Shown here in pieces: positions 62,895-64,000 of a DNA stretch of 64,000 bases; the stretch's first letter is position 1, and every line of letters begins with the position of its first letter. A program made the translations under genes and the position numbers. The DNA comes from a virus: the IMG/VR virus record IMGVR_UViG_3300027972_000001, positions 28,169 to 92,168 of that record. The stretch is one strand, 5' to 3'. The notes beneath the pieces are model-generated. The model did no database searches and was not told the origin of the DNA. It saw only the letters and a list, made by a program, of their open reading frames with translations.

Positions 62895-64000
62895 TTACTT
62901 TTTACTGTTTTGCTTATTTTTAGTAGCAGTTAATCTTTCTCTAGCTAATCTTTCAGTACTAGCTATTTGTTTTTCTTTTAATCTATTTTTAATATTACTA
63001 TCATTAGTTTTAGCTTCTAATTTATCACGTTCTAATGCAATTTTATCTTCATTATCAACATTAGTAATATTAGAGTCAATATCATTATCATTATCATTTA
63101 ACCTTATACTAGCAACCTCTACAGCAGATTCTTTTCTTTTATCAGCAACATATTTAGCAGTCTCATTAATACTATCTTGTCTAGCAGTTTGTGCGTCAGC
63201 AACATATTTCTGTGCAGCAATTTCATTTGCTTTCATAGTTTCTTCAAACTTCCTGTTAGCTTCACTAATTTCTTTTATTGCTTGTCTTAATTCAGGAATG
63301 CTATCATACATAATAGCAGCAGCTGCAGATTCAGTATCACCATTCTGTCCAGCATTAAATCCAAGTGCTTTAAATTGATCTATTTTATCTTGATCTATTT
63401 TAGAATTTTCAACAGTAACACCATAATCACTTTCTCTATGTTGTTCTAGATTAATATCAATATATATTGGTTTACCTGTAGTTTTATCAATATAACTTCC
63501 ACGTTTTTCATCTTGATATGCAATCTTACTAAATTCCAAATCAGCTAAATGATCTCTTTCAAGTGCAGCGTGAAACATTGTAATAGCCAATACATTACCT
63601 ATTCTAGCTCTATAAATACCTTCTTGCATTACACCTTTACCAGTACTAGCCATCATATCACCTAATGCATAATTATTCATATTAGCAATTTCAAGTCCTT
63701 CTTCTTTATATTTATCACGTAATTCAATAAGTGTTTTAAGATAACTAGCAATATCTGGCATATTAACTATTCTAAAACCCTGAGCAACAGTATTGAAATC
63801 TACAGAAGTATCATCATATACTAAAGTGTTATCTGCTTTAATATAAAACATTTTTTCTTGTTTACTTCCAGTACTATCACTATTCAATAATGATTGCGGA
63901 ATAACTTGAATATATCCTTGATATTTAGCTATAGTACGTTCTTGCTGAAGAAGAATCATTCTATCTATAACCACATAAGGAATAAGACGTTTTGGAATAG
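62895..64000 (-). CDS. portal protein, C-terminal part (cut by the window edge)
   Basis: The frame continues upstream through the window edge; the GTG at 63974 is not its start. The visible 367 or so residues contain a helical middle (NMNNYALGDMMASTGKGVMQEGIYRARIGNVL), a short beta segment with KRGSYIDKTTGKPIYIDINL, and a long helical tail with QTARQDSINETAKYVADKR and RLARERLTATKNKQNSKK. The beta-wing/helical barrel pattern and the place before scaffold and capsid genes fit the crAss-like portal. TerL should lie just upstream. The C-terminal Lys/Arg/Asn tail is unusually charged. Confidence 0.72.
   Translation of the reverse strand, partial: IPKRLIPYVVIDRMILLQQERTIAKYQGYIQVIPQSLLNSDSTGSKQEKMFYIKADNTLVYDDTSVDFNTVAQGFRIVNMPDIASYLKTLIELRDKYKEEGLEIANMNNYALGDMMASTGKGVMQEGIYRARIGNVLAITMFHAALERDHLADLEFSKIAYQDEKRGSYIDKTTGKPIYIDINLEQHRESDYGVTVENSKIDQDKIDQFKALGFNAGQNGDTESAAAAIMYDSIPELRQAIKEISEANRKFEETMKANEIAAQKYVADAQTARQDSINETAKYVADKRKESAVEVASIRLNDNDNDIDSNITNVDNEDKIALERDKLEAKTNDSNIKNRLKEKQIASTERLARERLTATKNKQNSKK

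Noticed and set aside
1-64000. tRNA genes, CRISPR arrays, insertion sequences and integrase or attachment sites
   Set aside because: No cloverleaf, regular spacer array, transposase or recombinase motif was seen by reading. A tRNAscan run would be the decisive check for tRNAs.

Overview
The window is a piece of a tailed double-stranded DNA phage genome, very probably a crAss-like phage (order Crassvirales) of a gut Bacteroidota host. Four observations support this: a major capsid protein of crAss-like type, preceded by a scaffold-like gene and the 3' part of a portal gene; a muzzle-sized 1395-aa tail protein; a 6063-aa protein carrying the TGSDFDxD metal-binding motif of crAss-like virion RNA polymerases; and AT-rich DNA in which almost no gene has a Shine-Dalgarno sequence. 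The standard genetic code fits: all long genes are open and end at TAA, TGA or, rarely, TAG.

The genome is laid out as two convergent transcription blocks. Positions 1-11835 (+ strand) hold about 25 tightly packed genes, many overlapping by 4-17 nt. A set of very small unknown proteins surrounds a nucleotide and DNA metabolism set: HD-domain hydrolase, dNMP kinase, flavin-dependent thymidylate synthase ThyX, ATP-dependent DNA ligase, Gp157-family protein, DUF932 protein and dUTPase. A strong terminator follows dut. A short unknown gene, a foldable non-coding leader and a GIY-YIG endonuclease gene close the block. A bidirectional terminator at 11884-11911 separates it from the opposing block.

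Positions 11931-64000 (- strand, read from right to left) hold the virion genes. The order is portal (cut by the window edge), scaffold-like protein, major capsid protein, two conserved head proteins, a terminator, two tandem paralogues with an Ig-like insertion, and four small connector candidates. An appendage module follows, with a repeat-rich fibre protein and two large LamG/carbohydrate-binding-like proteins, then membrane proteins (possible lysis or envelope function), a small structural protein and a terminator. The remaining genes encode a ring or adaptor candidate, a fibre, small proteins, the muzzle, two large internal (cargo) proteins and finally the 18-kb RNA polymerase gene.

The block reads as a head-to-tail assembly programme that ends with the proteins packaged for ejection. 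The giant protein appears to combine a transcription engine with an ADP-ribosyltransferase-like domain, a metallopeptidase-like domain with an altered active site, and an ASCH-like domain. It is the most interesting object in the window. All functional calls come from reading motifs and gene order; no database search was run.
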